From NCBI GenBank assembly GCA_019055375.1, contig JAHQIW010002308.1:744001-808000 (forward strand): 64,000 bases of DNA, read 5' to 3'. The DNA is from Parelaphostrongylus tenuis. Lineage: Eukaryota; Nematoda; Chromadorea; Rhabditida; Metastrongylidae. Shown one piece after another: positions 1-12,339 of the stretch; position 1 is the stretch's first letter; every line of letters begins with the position of its first letter. Under the pieces are notes generated by a model that saw only the letters and a program-made list of their open reading frames with translations, had not been told where the DNA came from and searched no databases. The translations under genes and the position numbers were made by a program.

Positions 1-97
1 AATCTGTAGGAATTCTTTTTACGTTGTCGCTTTTATAGCAATATTATGGTATTAAAACTGTATAGCCGAGGACGCTGCGTGATGTGCAAAATCAGGA

Positions 98-167
98 GAC
101 TCAGGCGGGAGTTGAATCCGCACGTCATTCTTACTGGGCGCACGTACTACCACTACACCACAGAGTC
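98..167 (-). repeat. tRNA-like sequence (tRNA-derived element), copy 1
   Basis: Read on the minus strand this has a tRNA-like 5' arm GACTCTG pairing with 3' CTGAGTC (one mismatch), an A-box-like GTAGTGGTAGTACG and a B-box-like GGATTCAACTCC. The anticodon arm does not fold properly (about 5-base loop), so it is not a working tRNA. It looks like a tRNA-derived element or pseudogene. It is preserved in the duplicated copy at 35128-35197, whose T-arm is even better paired. Confidence 0.55.
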
Positions 168-737
168 CACAGAACCGTCACCATTCTCAGTTTCATGTAA
201 GGCGTAGCAGCTGTGAGCAGTCAGCCAACAAAAGTTGTGATCTGGTTAACCCATCACAACAAAATTAAATTGATTTCATAATTGCATCGAAAATGACTCT
301 TACAAAAAGACACATGTGAGGTGAATGTTATAGTTTCTAGGTGACTTCACTCAGCTGATTTCAAACACTGACGGTAAGATGTGTCATGCCGATTAGATGC
401 TGATTTTATCGGTACTAGAAATAATTTGCACGGAAAAAATTCAAAAAACTCAGCATACTTTAGAAACGCTATAACACTGACTGTAATATTGTTGGAAGTG
501 ATAAAAGAATAAGTTTCAGAAAAGTAGCACATCTAATGCTTCAGATGAACGGACGCGTTGAAAAGAAAACAATATATTTAACATTCTACACTGATGGAAA
601 CACGGACAATAATGTGCGCTCAGCTTTTGGACTGCGAACATATCAAAACTTGGAAAATTTCAAATGTTTCTCTAAAGTGATTGGAAACATATCTCCGTGG
701 AAACCAAATTTGTAAGACGGGCAGAATCCCTCGTAAA

Positions 738-866
738 CCGTTCTTTTCGAGTGTTTACTGAGTTAGAGAGCCCATTTAACAGACCACATGACAAGTTGGC
801 TCAAATAACAATTATGAAATATATTGAAAACTGAGCGGGTCTTAACAAAACACTCGAAAAGAACGG
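738..866. mobile_element. Small MITE with 19-bp terminal inverted repeats, copy 1
   Basis: CCGTTCTTTTCGAGTGTTT at 738-756 is an exact inverse of AAACACTCGAAAAGAACGG at 848-866, enclosing about 90 bp. The interior (GCCCATTTAACAGACC ... ATGACAAGTTGGCT) is shared with the larger foldback element at 18541-18905, so the two are one family. A degraded version sits at 35765-35893 in the duplicate. No coding capacity. Confidence 0.85.
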
Positions 867-2329
867 TATCATATTGGTAAGACTTCCTACGGCACGTAAT
901 GAGTACCATATACAATCGTCTTTCTCATACATTCGGCGGGATTCAACAACTTTTTTTTTTCAAAAAAAGTAGCAAGAATATCCAGAATGCACCAATGGTT
1001 CCTACCCAAGGTCGATATCGCTTATTACAGGGAGCCAGTACAAGTGCATAGGAGATGATATTTTGATCGCTTCCCGGTCTTTTCTGCATGAGGTTCTTCT
1101 CGCATCGACCATTTACGAAGGTCTGCGAACCTTTTTTGAGTTCGGCTGCTGACTCAGGATTTTCGTCCTCGTCTGTATGTCATCTATGATCAATGTTGCT
1201 GGTCAAGTCGATTTTCTCTGAAATCTTGGGGCAGACTTGTTAGCTTTCTTACACACATCAAAGGGTGTGTCATAACTTTCTGAACGCGGAAGGATGGGCG
1301 GCTGGTAAGAAATGATATCAAGCTGAGCTAGGTGAATGACGCTTTGAGATCTTCAGTTACGTTCTCATCTAGCTGGATTCCATTTATGTAATAAGAGAAC
1401 TTTGCCAGTCAAAAAAACTAGATGAAAAAATTCTAAAGGTAGTCCCGTAGCCAGTATCCATATTCATACCTTGATTATTCATCAATGAAATCAAATTATA
1501 CAAGAATAATAGATATTTCATTGATCAATTTAATCGTTGAAGTTACTCCAGAAGATAACGAATTAGTGAATAATAGAAGAGACGAGTAAACTTACGATGT
1601 CTGTAAAAATATAAAAAACTAACAAGTATTCAACAAATAAGGAGTTGGATACGAGTCAAACTTATAATACCCTTCCCTAAAATTCTATGATGAGAACTGC
1701 TTGATTTTTGCAAAAAACGACGGGCAAACATGCGCCCTTTCTCGGCAATGAATTATGTTCTCAAGTTTTTTTTCTCAAGAATAGAAATAGATAATATAAT
1801 AGAGAATAAATATAATAAAAATGAAATCGCTAAAAATTACTGACCCAATAAAATTGCTAAGAATTACCAGAATTACTATCAAGTACTATTTTCCAGTTCA
1901 AACCGCCTAATAGTGGAGTTTTATGGTAGTCTAAGAAGAAAAACTTTGCGATGTCACTGCAAATTCTCCGCAATGGTTATAGAAATCCTGAACTGTAGCT
2001 ACATTCGCCTCTGTCATCCGAGGTTATTGAGTGACTCAAGCTAGTGAGTTCTCATTGATGCAGGAATTCGTTGAGCATCACATATCGTTTTTGTAGACTT
2101 TGCGTGAAGACTGCACCATCGAGTTGATGGTCCTCCCGTTGTGCTCTTGACATTTTGAGAAATCCAGTAGATCGCGAGATCAGCATGAAACCCGGCTCTA
2201 CAGTTATGCAGGAGGAAGCAAGAGGCTTGAGGAATGTTGAAGAGTATCGAGGATGCAGTGAAGAGAGCAAAGAAAATTTGACTCCGTTCCCATCTTTTCG
2301 ATTTGACGATCCTTCCTATTTTGAATTGT

Positions 2330-2770
2330 GCACTAGAAATCTGCCGCTATGTAAGAAGGATGAAAGATCATTTGACGTTACTGAGCGCGCAGTCGAAAGG
2401 TGGATGCTAGGAGTATCCTGTAGCTCGTAAATGAGAGAAAGCATCCGAAGTTAACCGACGTCATCGTTCGAAAATTAACGACAGTGTTCTACGCGCCACG
2501 CCATCGATGATATGCTCGGCTGACATCTAAACTGTTTGAAGATAATTGATTAATGAGAGGCAATACCGACCGAATTCTCCGGAATATCAAATGTATAACA
2601 AGTACACCACCTGATATTCTCTAATTCACCAACAAAGAACTTCAAGAAAAGATTCATTTTTAAGACAAGGTGGGGCCGGACACGTAATACGTCTTGACGA
2701 CACCAGACCGACGAGAACCATTACCGACTGGATTTCAAGATGTACTTTAAGATAGAGTAATCATTTTTTG
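2330..2770 (+). mobile_element. RTE-type retrotransposon 3' coding relic, copy 1
   Basis: The plus strand encodes residues typical of the C-terminal part of RTE-clade reverse transcriptase proteins, downstream of the polymerase domain: TERAVERWMLGVS near 2380-2420, then after frame breaks a stretch resembling the RWAGHV...RPTRTITDWI region near 2665-2745. It is shifted between frames and heavily truncated. The opposite orientation to the RTE relic at 6450-7890 shows it is a separate insertion. In copy 2 the homologous relic is split at 37621 by a Penelope-like insertion. Confidence 0.7.
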
Positions 2771-3742
2771 TCAACCACATGCTCACAAAGCATATGCAGC
2801 TGCTCAATGTTCTTTTACCAGTCCGCCGACTTGGAGCGGATGATTTATCGATGCAAGTTGTGTTTTGCTTGGTAGCTGATGGGTTTATAGAATAAGTCAT
2901 TCCTGATTTTCAGAATGTAACCAGAAGTGGAGGACGAAAAGCTCGGGAAATACACAACATAAAGAAGAGCTTAGTAATCCGCTTTGAATTAGCCGATGAA
3001 TAACCTTCGCAATATAGGAGCGAATGTAGAGCTCCATTATTTTTGCGTTGCCATTCTTGAAAGAAATTAGGCACATTATAAAGTAAAATAACGCGATGAC
3101 AGGTAACGATGCTGACGATTGGTAAGAGCGCATGGCAGAAAAATCATCCTTTTTCAATTAACATTTCAATAAAAATCTCTTTCTTGGCTCTTCTACATCT
3201 AACTTCGTTTAAGTGATTAATTTCTTTCCCTATGAGCGACAACACCCAGTCAATTCCAGTATCAAACCTATACATTCTTCCTACGCGGACAAAAAAGTAA
3301 ACTCTGACACAAGAAGCTTTCTCAAAGTTGATTAGGGGCTCACACTTCGACTGCCAAGGTGGTTCAGAACGCTTGTCGATGACCACATGGGTGACAAAAG
3401 GGAAGCCCATCGAGGACAAAGGTTTACACACTGTTCCACCTCAGTTCTTCCGAAAATAATATTGAAAGGTACTTTAACACTTCCTTTATTTTATAAAAAA
3501 AAACGGGAAATCTAAAAAAGCTCATATCGCTGAAAAGTTTTACTCATTCACCAAGCACAGAAAGGACCAATCTGTTGCTTAGCATGCGTGAGCTAGAATA
3601 ATTTAGATGCTTTTCTTGAAGATTAAAAACGAAAGATTGAAATATTCCGAAGATAGTTGCAGTGACGAGATTATTCGAAGCGATCTTTTTCAAACATTAA
3701 CATGCAAGCTAATTGCCACTGGACTCATACGATGTCACTTAC

Positions 3743-6700
3743 CGTCGTTACGTATTCCAGTGCCTCTTCCCATTGCTTCAACAATTGCTCGTTTTGCAGC
3801 TCCAATTTCTCGCGTTCAACCAACGCCTAGAACTATGTATATTCGTATATAACCACGTATCAGATCACCCACAGTCAACCATAAAACTGCATATTCTACG
3901 AATTACTGCGCCATACAGACTTTGATTAGTCCAACGAAGGATAGCCACTAGCAAATTGCTCAGTTACGGACGTGTCCTGAAGTGGCAGGTGGTGTGTTAA
4001 GAAAGAACTAGTAGCGGAACTTTCAATACTTGATATCCCAAATGAGTCAGTGTAATAGACTCCATGATTCTCGGATGGCATACACTTCAATGTGTACCAA
4101 CCATCTTCCTACATGTCGGCGTACATTTGGTAACGACTATGCGTCTATGTACTATGCGACAATTTGCTCACAGTCCTGCAGTAAGATACTTGGGAAGTAT
4201 TTGGAAGCCGATTATAAATCACACACAACAGATGAGACGTTACTCTGACTTAGAAACGTTCCGCATGCTACCTGTGGATAGCCTTTCGCTCCCTACGCTA
4301 GAGTTCATCAACATTGCTAAGTATTAACGGTTGGCCAGGAACAAATGAAGAAATGATCCCTCTCTCTGGACAATGACTTGCACTTTTGATGTTCGTTCGA
4401 AAGCTTAAGTCTTTGTCTAATGGGTTACGTGGCCGTTTTTTGAAAACGCCTTTCTATAACGCTTTAAGAAAGGGAAACATTTGTGTTTTACACACACGTT
4501 TTTCTCGCAGGATAGAGCTCTTCATTCAGCCTATTAGTAACCATTCAATAGAGTGAGCTTCGATAATTCCAAAGCTCTGCTTAATTTCAGAAAAGACCGT
4601 TTAAGTGCACTGTAGAAGGGAAAATAAGATTGATTCACATATGCGGACATTTTTTTCGGCTGATCTACGAGCTGTAGAAAGGGCGTAGGGAGCTGCCCGC
4701 GATTTCGACACGGCGACAAATCGATGGCTCTTAGGCGGCTCATGTGTGAAGTGCGATTTTTGCTGTTCACTTGGGAATTGTTTCTCCACCTCGAAAGAAA
4801 CTCTGCTAGACGTATCACTTTGATACTTCGGGATTTGCTCTAACAGTTCATGTGCTATTCGTGCTCCCAGCGAATAAATAGTAAAGTTGCGCGGTCTACC
4901 TAAAAGATAATTTTATCTTAAATTTTACAACGACATAAAAGGGTGTCCTAAGAAAACGGCCACGGGGCGCTTCAGCCACGGATTTAAGCTTTCCAATGCT
5001 TTCCAATGATTACTAACAGTCTTATGCTAATTTCTTGTTCAGCAAAAAAGGTCGTTTCTTCACTTGTTTTCGGATAACCGAAAACAACCGTGTTCTAAAA
5101 GTAGTGAAAGTCAGTGTTTCTATTTCTCTGGCTCCAACAAATGATCTGTTGTGCCTGCACTGTGCAACGCAAGCAAACTAGCAGCTCATCGTGGGATGCT
5201 ATCATGCAACACCGAAAAGATTGATAGGACGCTTTCGCCTTGATTGAAACCAGAAGACACCATACATTAAATACCAGAAAAGATAAGTCCCCGGAAATTC
5301 TACATACCTAATATATTTGTTTTTTGAACCTTGTTAGAAACTCTCATATAGTCTAAGAGAATGTTCTCTAAAAAACAATCTATTGAAAGGCAATGTCTAC
5401 ACGCTTGGTAGCAGCCGTAGGCCATCGAATGGAAATAATGGTGAGAACCCAATTACATGTAGTCTTGACTGATCATCTTCTGCGTCCTTACTATCAGTAG
5501 GGGCAATCGGTGGCACCTGTGGCTCTGACGAGGTGTGCAAGACTGCTGAAACGCACGTAAACCGCTGACATATCAACCTCAAAAATGCTTGAAACATTTT
5601 CTTAGACTATACTCAATAAACTAGTATCATACGGGTACTTTCACAACATACCACTTTAGTTTTTCTTGAGTGTAATGAGTCAAATCTTCAAATTCTGTTA
5701 CTTGATTCGATGAGTGCCAAAAACGACCGACTTGCTCAAGACGTTCTCTCAATCGATCACACTGATCCTTACAATTGGAATTCGAGTGACGAGGAGAAGT
5801 TGAGGTGATAAATCGTTCTATTACCGTAATCTCGCTGTCACTTGTGAACGAATCCTACACAACATAGCCATTATGAATTAATAAGAAATGTATTACATAT
5901 TGCATTTAACAACTAAAAAAAACATTCATTGCTTTGCAATCGCTGCCTACCTTATCACTGGGAATTCGCTGACATGCCTCACCTTCCGTTTGCATTAAGT
6001 GCTGTAAAGAGCGTTTGAAGCAGGTATTAACAAGGAAACGGAAAAATTCTTCGAATAGTTTTTGAAGTTTGAAAAATTTCCCTCACGAAAACTAAGCCTA
6101 TCAACAATTCTGATAGATGATTAGGGTGGAGGAATCACATATGGAAGAGATACGATGAAAGTCGTAAAGGAAAAACGTGATTTAATCGATAATATAGCAT
6201 GATATAAATTATAAAGCGTTCAACAAATCGATAGAGCTCACTAGATTTTACCAGGACTATACTAAAAGAGAGAATAAGGTATTCTTTATCACGTCTTTTA
6301 TTTCGAACAAAATGATTAAAACTACAAGTTATTGTTCACTAAGGTAAGGCTCAGAGATTTTAGTATAAATTGCATTCATATAATTAATTAATGAATCAAT
6401 CATTATGAATTCATTAAAACTTCACAGAATACGCTGAAGCGATACCTGGTTATAAACCGCTTGTAAGACCGTTTATGCATGTTGCAGTATCACCAGTATC
6501 ACCTGTCGTCCAGATGATCGTCGAATGACTCGAGCGGGTACCAGCAACACTTCCATTTTTTCCTACCGCGCGTGAGTGGCCTGTGGGTCGTCCTCGCTCT
6601 AGGGATTCGCTGAGAATCTTTTTTTTATGTCTTTTGTAAAAATTGGAGCACCTAGTCGGTGGTCTTCCTGTAGAGAGCTTGATGACCCGAGGAATCCAGT

Positions 6701-9700
6701 CGGTAACGGCTTTCGTCCATCCGTTGTCTTTGAAGCGCATCACGTGTGCGACTACACCCTATTTTCGATATCCTGGCGTGTACAAGGGCGTCTTTGATCT
6801 TCGATTTTTAACGTAGGTCGGAACCCCGAATCCTTTCTCTCATTTGCAAGATACGGGATACTTCTAGCATCGACTGCACGTTCAATAACGCCAAGTGATC
6901 TTCCATCCTCCTCACGTAGCGACCAGGTTCCTGCTGCATACGTTAGGGAAAGGCAAATCGTCAAGTCGGATGTTCTTTCTCCTCTGCACTACATCCTCGA
7001 TAATCTTAAACGTTTCCCAAGCTGCTCGTTTCCTCCTGCTCAACTCTGGAACCACGTCGTTCATCATTTTGATTTCAGGACCTAGATAGACGTAACTGGA
7101 GCATTCGGAGATTTTCGTTCCGTTGAGCGTGAATGGGGCATTCAAAACCCATCCGTTCCCCATGAACATCGTTTTCGTTCGATTTAGTTGAAGACCAATC
7201 TTTTCACAGGCGTTGTCGAAATCGGTCAATATTCGTTCCGCTTGGCTGATGTTTGGTGTTATGAGAACGATATCGTCAGCAAAGCGAAGATGGTTTAATT
7301 GTCGACCGTCAATTTTTACTCCCATATCGTCCCATTCTAATGTTCGCATGACGTTTTGGAGGGTGGCAGTGTATAATTTTGGCGAAATTGTATCGCACTG
7401 TCTAACCCCTCTTCTTATGTCGATGGTGATATTGCTGCAGAATGGAGATATTTTGGTCGTGAAATCTCTACAGAGCTCACGGAGGATCATTATGTACTGA
7501 GTAGGGACGCCCTGATTGTCCAGAGCCTCTATAACCGTTTCTATTTCCAGTGAATCAGTCTTTTTTCAAATCAATGAAAGTGAGACAGAGTGGTAGTTTG
7601 TACTCTTGTGAAACTTCAGTGAGTCTTGTGATCGCGTGGATGTGGTCTATGGTACTAAATCATTTTTAGAATCCTACTTTTTCGCATGGCTGTTCTTAGT
7701 CCAGTCCTCTGTCAATCCTGCTCGGGATGACTCGAGTGAAGAGTTTAGAGATAACGGGCAGCACGGATCCACGGATCTCCCCCTCTTAGGGATCCCGTCT
7801 GGTTAGTCGCGGTGTCGCGTGGCGCAACTCCTGGTGGTTGATAGGGGATCAAACGTGAACAAAAGCGACCGCGTGCTTCCCAGAGACGCAGGTGGATTCA
7901 GGGGATGAGCTCCCTATTTCTGCAGCGCCGATCTAAAAAAAAAACTCCATTTCTACGAGTCAAGTCGGCCAAAAGCCTGCAATCAAACGCCGGGGAAGTA
8001 CATGGGAGGCGGTTAGGAGTCGCTTCCAACAAATAAGCTCCTCCCTCTCCTCCGAGAGAGAATGGCGTGCTACTCGTGAGTACACAGCCAACACGTTTAG
8101 AGCCTATCAAGCTATACGTTGGGTATCAAAATGCTAAAAGAAATAATGTATATGGGCCTCATTCCGCTGACACCAAAATGGTGCAGTAGTGTATAGAATT
8201 CCCTAATGGCAAAGACTATGATTTCATGTTTTCGGGTACTGTTCATTTGATCGCTTGTAAAGCGTGTAAAGACAAAAATCGAAAAACTATTAGGCCACTT
8301 TGCGTTCTTATAAAGGACAAGAGGCTGGCCAATTTGAAGTTAAGCTAAATACCAGCTGGACGAGTAGAAGACACAGAGTCATGACGGAAACGATTTTGAG
8401 GTAGAACTCACCACCATTGCACAAGGAAACAGAGTTCAGCGCGTAAGACTGTCGAAACATTCTGAATAGATTTCATGGATCCAAGAAAAACCGCAGAAAG
8501 GAATAGCTCTATCACGCATGATCTCATACAATATATCAGACTGCTATTTTTTTTGTGAGAGTGCATGGGCAAACCATGTGATTTCTCTACGGATGGTCTC
8601 ACTTGGAATATTGAGTGGAGGACAACAACAGGAAGGAAAAGAAGAGGACGAAGGAACCACGTTGAACCATCTAGAATGTGCAAAGGATAACTAAGAGCGA
8701 GGCCAAAAAAGTCTAAGAAGAGGGCAGGCTATTTAGCATTCATTTTTATGGTTAGAAAGATGAGCGAAAGAATGTAATGTGTTCGAAGTGAACGTCTCGC
8801 TTCGATGATTGAGGTGCTGCTTTTCGGTGCAGAACAAGAAGGAAATTAATGAACAAGACAAGTCTATTGTTACGAGTCAATGCCTCCAAGCATTGTCCAA
8901 CAGCATGCTGACGAGTCTCGTTCCTTTTTATGAATGCCACTTTAAACTCTGATCCGAGAGCTTCTACCAAGTCGATGCCAACCATTGAAATTGAGCATCG
9001 CCAATCGAGTTTCCACCAGTAGCATATCATTTCCTTCGATAGAGGTCTTGATGTGAAGTGTAGAAATCTGATAATTCTCTCAAAATTCTATTTGTGGCAA
9101 CCTCTTCGATAGATTCTTTGAAACGTAGGATGACTACCTCTTAAGAGAAATTGGAGCAGATAGTAGAAGCATGGCAGCTTGAAACTATCTGCTGTTAGAT
9201 CATTATTTCTTCAAGAGAGGTCAATATAAACAGTCGGAAAGAAGGTATGATCTAATCTATCAGCTTTGAGCGCTCCACTGTTTGCCAGGGCAGTGTCGGG
9301 GATTTTTCTCACTCGACATGCGGCGAATAGTATAATTTGGCTCAGATTCCTTCACATGTAGGGGGTATGCCCCCCTACAAGGGCTTACGCGAACCGAAAG
9401 CCATGGTGCTAGTGATGACCTTATAATTAAGAAACAGAAGTCTAGCACTGCATAAATGCTATACCAGACCTCATAAAACACTCAAAATATGTTTCTTTGT
9501 TTCGATTTTTCAGAGAATTTTTTTCCGATTTTCTAATGTAGCAGAATGTAGTAAATGAATAGAAAAATTATTTATTTGAAGATTTCAAAACTCAAGATTT
9601 TTTACTAAAAAAGCAATCGTATATTGAAATCGAGCATACTTCACCTCCTCACATCGATTCTCGTGTTCCAAGATATGAATAAGATGGTCTTGCTCATAAA

Positions 9701-12148
9701 TCAGACGTTGCTTTGCCTGAATCTCCTCTTCTAATTGCTCGATCACATTTTCCCTCATTTTAACCTCAAAATAGGATAATCAAAAAGAAAAAACATTGAA
9801 AAAAATTACAGTGTATTCAAAGCCAATTGCGACTCGCCTAATTTTCAGCTTGGACGAACTTGTCGCCGTATTTTTTATCACTAGAAAATAATTTTACGAT
9901 ATCCAAGAGACTGAGGGGCTTTGAGCATAACGTACTGTTCATGATGTGTTACTACGGGCCACCATGCAAATACACGGTTGCCACCATCCATCTGGAAGTA
10001 TTTTGCATCTTATAATGCGGCTTTTTGAGTATTTTGATACATCCACACTCCATTCCATAACCACGATTTATTTTAACCATTGAGATTGAAATGACAAATG
10101 AGTGTCTGTCAATATGTTCGTCAATGGACCCGTTTGGAAAAGCTTTTTGCATACTCTCAAGTGTACATTAGAGCTTTTCTAGTTAGACGCCTGCCACAAC
10201 ATTCGTGTCGTGTAAGCTATCTATCTGAATAGACTAAGAGAAGGAGAACGATCCATGCGTAGTTTCCACTGGGCTCATGCTACGTCGTCTATGAACACCA
10301 TAGTGTCCATAGCGGGAGTTATGGACTAACCCTTTCCGGACGGCGGTTTACGTGTCTTGCACGTGCGCGATTTCCTTAATAGTGAAATTTCTCGTAATCT
10401 TTCAAGAAAACTTGTAATTTTCTTGAAAGAAGAAAAAAAGATTTTTTGTGTTAATTTTGATGCCCATGATTTTCTCTACGCGATTGTACACTGTTAATGC
10501 ATTTATAACTCTTGACTGCAAAAAGATTTCGGAAGTGAAACGTAGTTTTGTATTCCTCCTACGACGCACTATGCAGATTACCTCAAAAACTATAATTAGC
10601 TTGAAAATCGACGAGATTCGTGCTACTAGAAATTATTGGTAGAGTGTGAGAAAAGCCTTCCACAGATCCTAACCGTGCAAACAAAGCACTTTGAGTGTGA
10701 AATATAGTTTTTTTCCCGTTACACATCAACTGCGTACTAGGCTCTCTTAAAGCTAGCGCGGTGTAGAGACCGCCTAACTCTACACTTTTAAATGACAATT
10801 TAAAAACATGTGTTTAGCGAAAAAAGCCGTTTAAAGAGTTGAGGGTCAAAATGACCCTTATCGGGCGAAAAAGATGAACGGTGCTCCATTTGACGGTTAC
10901 CGCTTCCTAATGGCAACAACGCGCTTTATTGAACTGCGACGTAATTTATCGTTAGTTATGATATTACGCATAGTCGGAAGGTTTTGGTACTCCCGTCTTG
11001 AATAAATCAAAACGTGAACAGTCATGGAACTTATGTGTTAGACGGCGGCAAATTCATAAAACCGAACTCATTTGCTGGACAGGAACTTTTCATAGGAGTG
11101 TTAGTAATCATTCGAAAGCTTGAGTCTCTGATTGCAACCTTATTTAGTCGGTTTTGTAAATACCTTTCCATAACGTAAAATCCAGAATAAAATTATGTTT
11201 CACACTCGTCTTCCGCCTTCATGTTTATCGCTCGTACAATTCGTGGAAAGCACGAAGAGCAGATCAGCGTGTGGAGAATTTTCCATATTATCATAATCAT
11301 ACGTTTTTTTCTAAAGTTTCTGTCGATACGGTGAAACAATCACCAATTAAATAACAGTATTTAAAGCGCGATCAATCGCCTCGCCTCTTCCCCCTCTCCG
11401 TGATTTATCCGGTAGTCAAGGTTGTCGAAGATGTAAAACATAATCGTTCTTCCTATTAAACGTCTAAAAAATAAGCGCAACGTTGGAATCATTGAAACTT
11501 ACGATACCGATTGATTACTAATAGTCTGGAGAGAGAGCTCTGTTCGGCGAGGTTTGAAGTACAAGATTTTTCTTCCTCTACAACGCCATCAAAAAAGCTT
11601 CTTCAGAAAGCAAACGCATTTTTGAGTTCTTTGAAACTTGTGCTGTCGAACTAGTACTAGCATTTGAAAAGAAGTTTGGTCAAGCGACATGTAAACAAGA
11701 TAAGAAAAAAAACGCGTTGTTGTGAGAAACATAAATTTGTTTTGAATTTTACAGCATCATGAACAAGTGTTAAGAAAACCGACCATGTAGGGATCTAGCC
11801 AGAGATTTCAGCTATTAAATGATTACCAACTCTCCTATGGAAAATTCCTGACCACCGAATGAGACTCCGCCTAACATAAAAGTAGCGAGGCGTTTGCTAT
11901 CCTTTCCCAGTACTCGATGTTGTTCGTCTCTAGCATGCAAAGAGTTCTGTTCGAGAGATGAACGGCGCTGTGACTTAGTGAAACAGAAGATAAAACGAAC
12001 AAATAGCAGCATATAGTTGAACACATTGGCAGATGATGAGCAATGTGAAGAACGTCATAAAAACAAAACGCAAGCTTTTCACCTTTTCATTTGTGTGTAG
12101 CAATTGTGTTTCAAGAGTTGAGAGACGAATGAGGATTTCAGATGACAT
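3743..12148 (-). CDS. Coiled-coil gene, duplicate copy 1 (exons 1-5; last exon outside window)
   Basis: I assemble this from short minus-strand exons with canonical splice sites and mutually compatible phase 0. Exon 1 is 12083-12148 (22 codons, starts MSSEILIR, preceded by CTTTCCAG as a trans- or cis-splice acceptor). Exon 2 is 9655-9774 (40 codons, a heptad-like coiled coil containing VIEQLEEEIQAKQRL). Exon 3 is 5951 to about 6067. Exon 4 is 5702-5854 (51 codons, begins DSFTSDSEIT). Exon 5 is 3743-3826 (28 codons, ALVEREKLELQNEQLL, followed by a GTAAGT donor). Compared with copy 2, exons 1, 2 and 5 differ only by silent changes, strong evidence that they are coding. Exons 3-4 carry replacements. 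Oddity: where copy 2 has a good acceptor TTTTTTTCAAG before exon 3, copy 1 reads TTTTTCAAA with no AG, so the exon 3 start is uncertain here. The membrane-anchor exon would lie left of base 1. I do not recognise the family. Introns of 2-4 kb are full of transposon relics. Confidence 0.7.
4335..5055. mobile_element. Long-inverted-repeat foldback element (family F), copy 1
   Basis: The left arm (GGACAATGACTTGCACTTTTGATG..., AAGCTTAAGTC, GCGTGGCCGTTTTTTGAAAACGCC-like core near 4430, then CTTTCTATAACGCT) is matched in inverse orientation by the right arm near 4930-5055 (CATAAAAGGGTGTCCTAAGAAAACGGCCACG, then TTTAAGCTTTCCAATG). The same arms recur at 11055, 14845, 15735, 24275 and 53850. Non-coding. 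The duplicate is at 40030-40745. Confidence 0.65.
6450..7890 (-). mobile_element. Degenerate RTE-type retrotransposon (reverse transcriptase), copy 1
   Basis: Reading down from about 7770 to 6450, the minus strand encodes a broken RTE-clade (non-LTR) reverse transcriptase. Landmarks are an AFDS-like piece near 7560, GVRQCDTISPKLY near 7400, the catalytic FADD motif (HLRFADDIVLITP) near 7280, a YVYLG motif near 7090, and the C-terminal TDWIPR...GRPPTR region near 6650-6700. Frames are interrupted, the endonuclease domain is not visible, and GVRQG has become GVRQC. It lies between exons 2 and 3 of the coiled-coil gene, in the same orientation. A second copy at 42180-43640 came with the segmental duplication. 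It is dead in both places. Confidence 0.88.
7790..8110. repeat. GC-richer block beside the RTE relic, unassigned
   Basis: This block (GATCCCGTCTGGTTAGTCGCG ... CTCCTCCGAGAGAGAA) is more GC-rich than its surroundings and is preserved at 43565-43870. It contains repeated-sounding motifs such as ATAAGCTCCTCCC. It may be the 5' untranslated part of the RTE element read on the minus strand or a separate repeat. No protein is recognised. Confidence 0.35.
9260..9480 (-). repeat. Dispersed repeat (family G), copy 1
   Basis: On the minus strand the segment TTTATGAGGTCTGGTATAGC ... GCAGTGCTAG recurs at 62237-62290 as TTTATGAAGTCTGGTACGGC ... GCGGTACTAG, followed in both by sequence that can be aligned with gaps. 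A further copy at 44870-45085 is from the duplication. Non-coding repeat, family not recognised. Confidence 0.55.
11055..11870. mobile_element. Foldback element family F, copy 1
   Basis: The left arm runs from 11070 (CTCATTTGCTGGACAGGAAC, TTAGTAATCATTCGAAAGCTTG, TTAGTCGGTTTTGTAAATACC) and the right arm is its diverged inverse at 11750-11865 (AAGAAAACCGACCATG, AAATGATTACCAACTCTCC). The interior has a pyrimidine-rich stretch near 11385 and a segment GAAAGCAAACGCATTTTTGAG shared with other members. Duplicate at 46495-47275. Confidence 0.7.
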
Positions 12149-12339
12149 TTTTCCTGGAAAGACATCAATCAGTGGCTTTGAAACTAGCACGGTCTAAGAA
12201 GAAAACGACGAACAAACATTAATAGTGTGCTTTGTTAAACAGAAATTGAGCAACATCACTGTTTTTTTTTTTTATTGGGAGACACGAGGTTGTTAGTAAA
12301 CCTAACAGCCCTATGTTTGCTCACCAAGTAAATAGTAAA

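Larger units (their letters stand above)
1..12339. repeat. Segmental duplication, copy 1 (left end outside window)
   Basis: This block aligns base by base, in the same orientation, with 35032-47771. The match is already running at base 1 (ATTCTTT...ACGTTGTCGC matches 35040 onward), so the left boundary lies outside the window. The right boundary is near 12339, after the shared CACCAAGTAAATAGTAAA. Divergence is patchy, by eye a few percent around 3200-4500 and more elsewhere. Copy 1 keeps about 155 bp at 8160-8314 and about 209 bp at 10577-10785 that copy 2 lacks, and lacks the Penelope-like insertion of copy 2. It contains exons 1-5 of a minus-strand coiled-coil gene. Confidence 0.95.

Noticed and set aside
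98..167. Functional tRNA gene on the minus strand
   Set aside because: Acceptor and T arms look good but no valid 7-base anticodon loop can be drawn in either copy.
3144..3431. 95-codon minus-strand frame conserved in copy 2 (38854-39126)
   Set aside because: The whole 3.2-4.5-kb stretch is similar between copies, and the differences here include several replacements, so conservation does not indicate coding.
4030..4327. Overlapping plus-strand frames conserved in copy 2 (39727-40024)
   Set aside because: Both overlapping frames stay open and both have replacements; general low divergence of this stretch explains it.
6895..7500. Plus-strand frames over the RTE relic (also 42590-43210)
   Set aside because: Shadows of the minus-strand reverse transcriptase.
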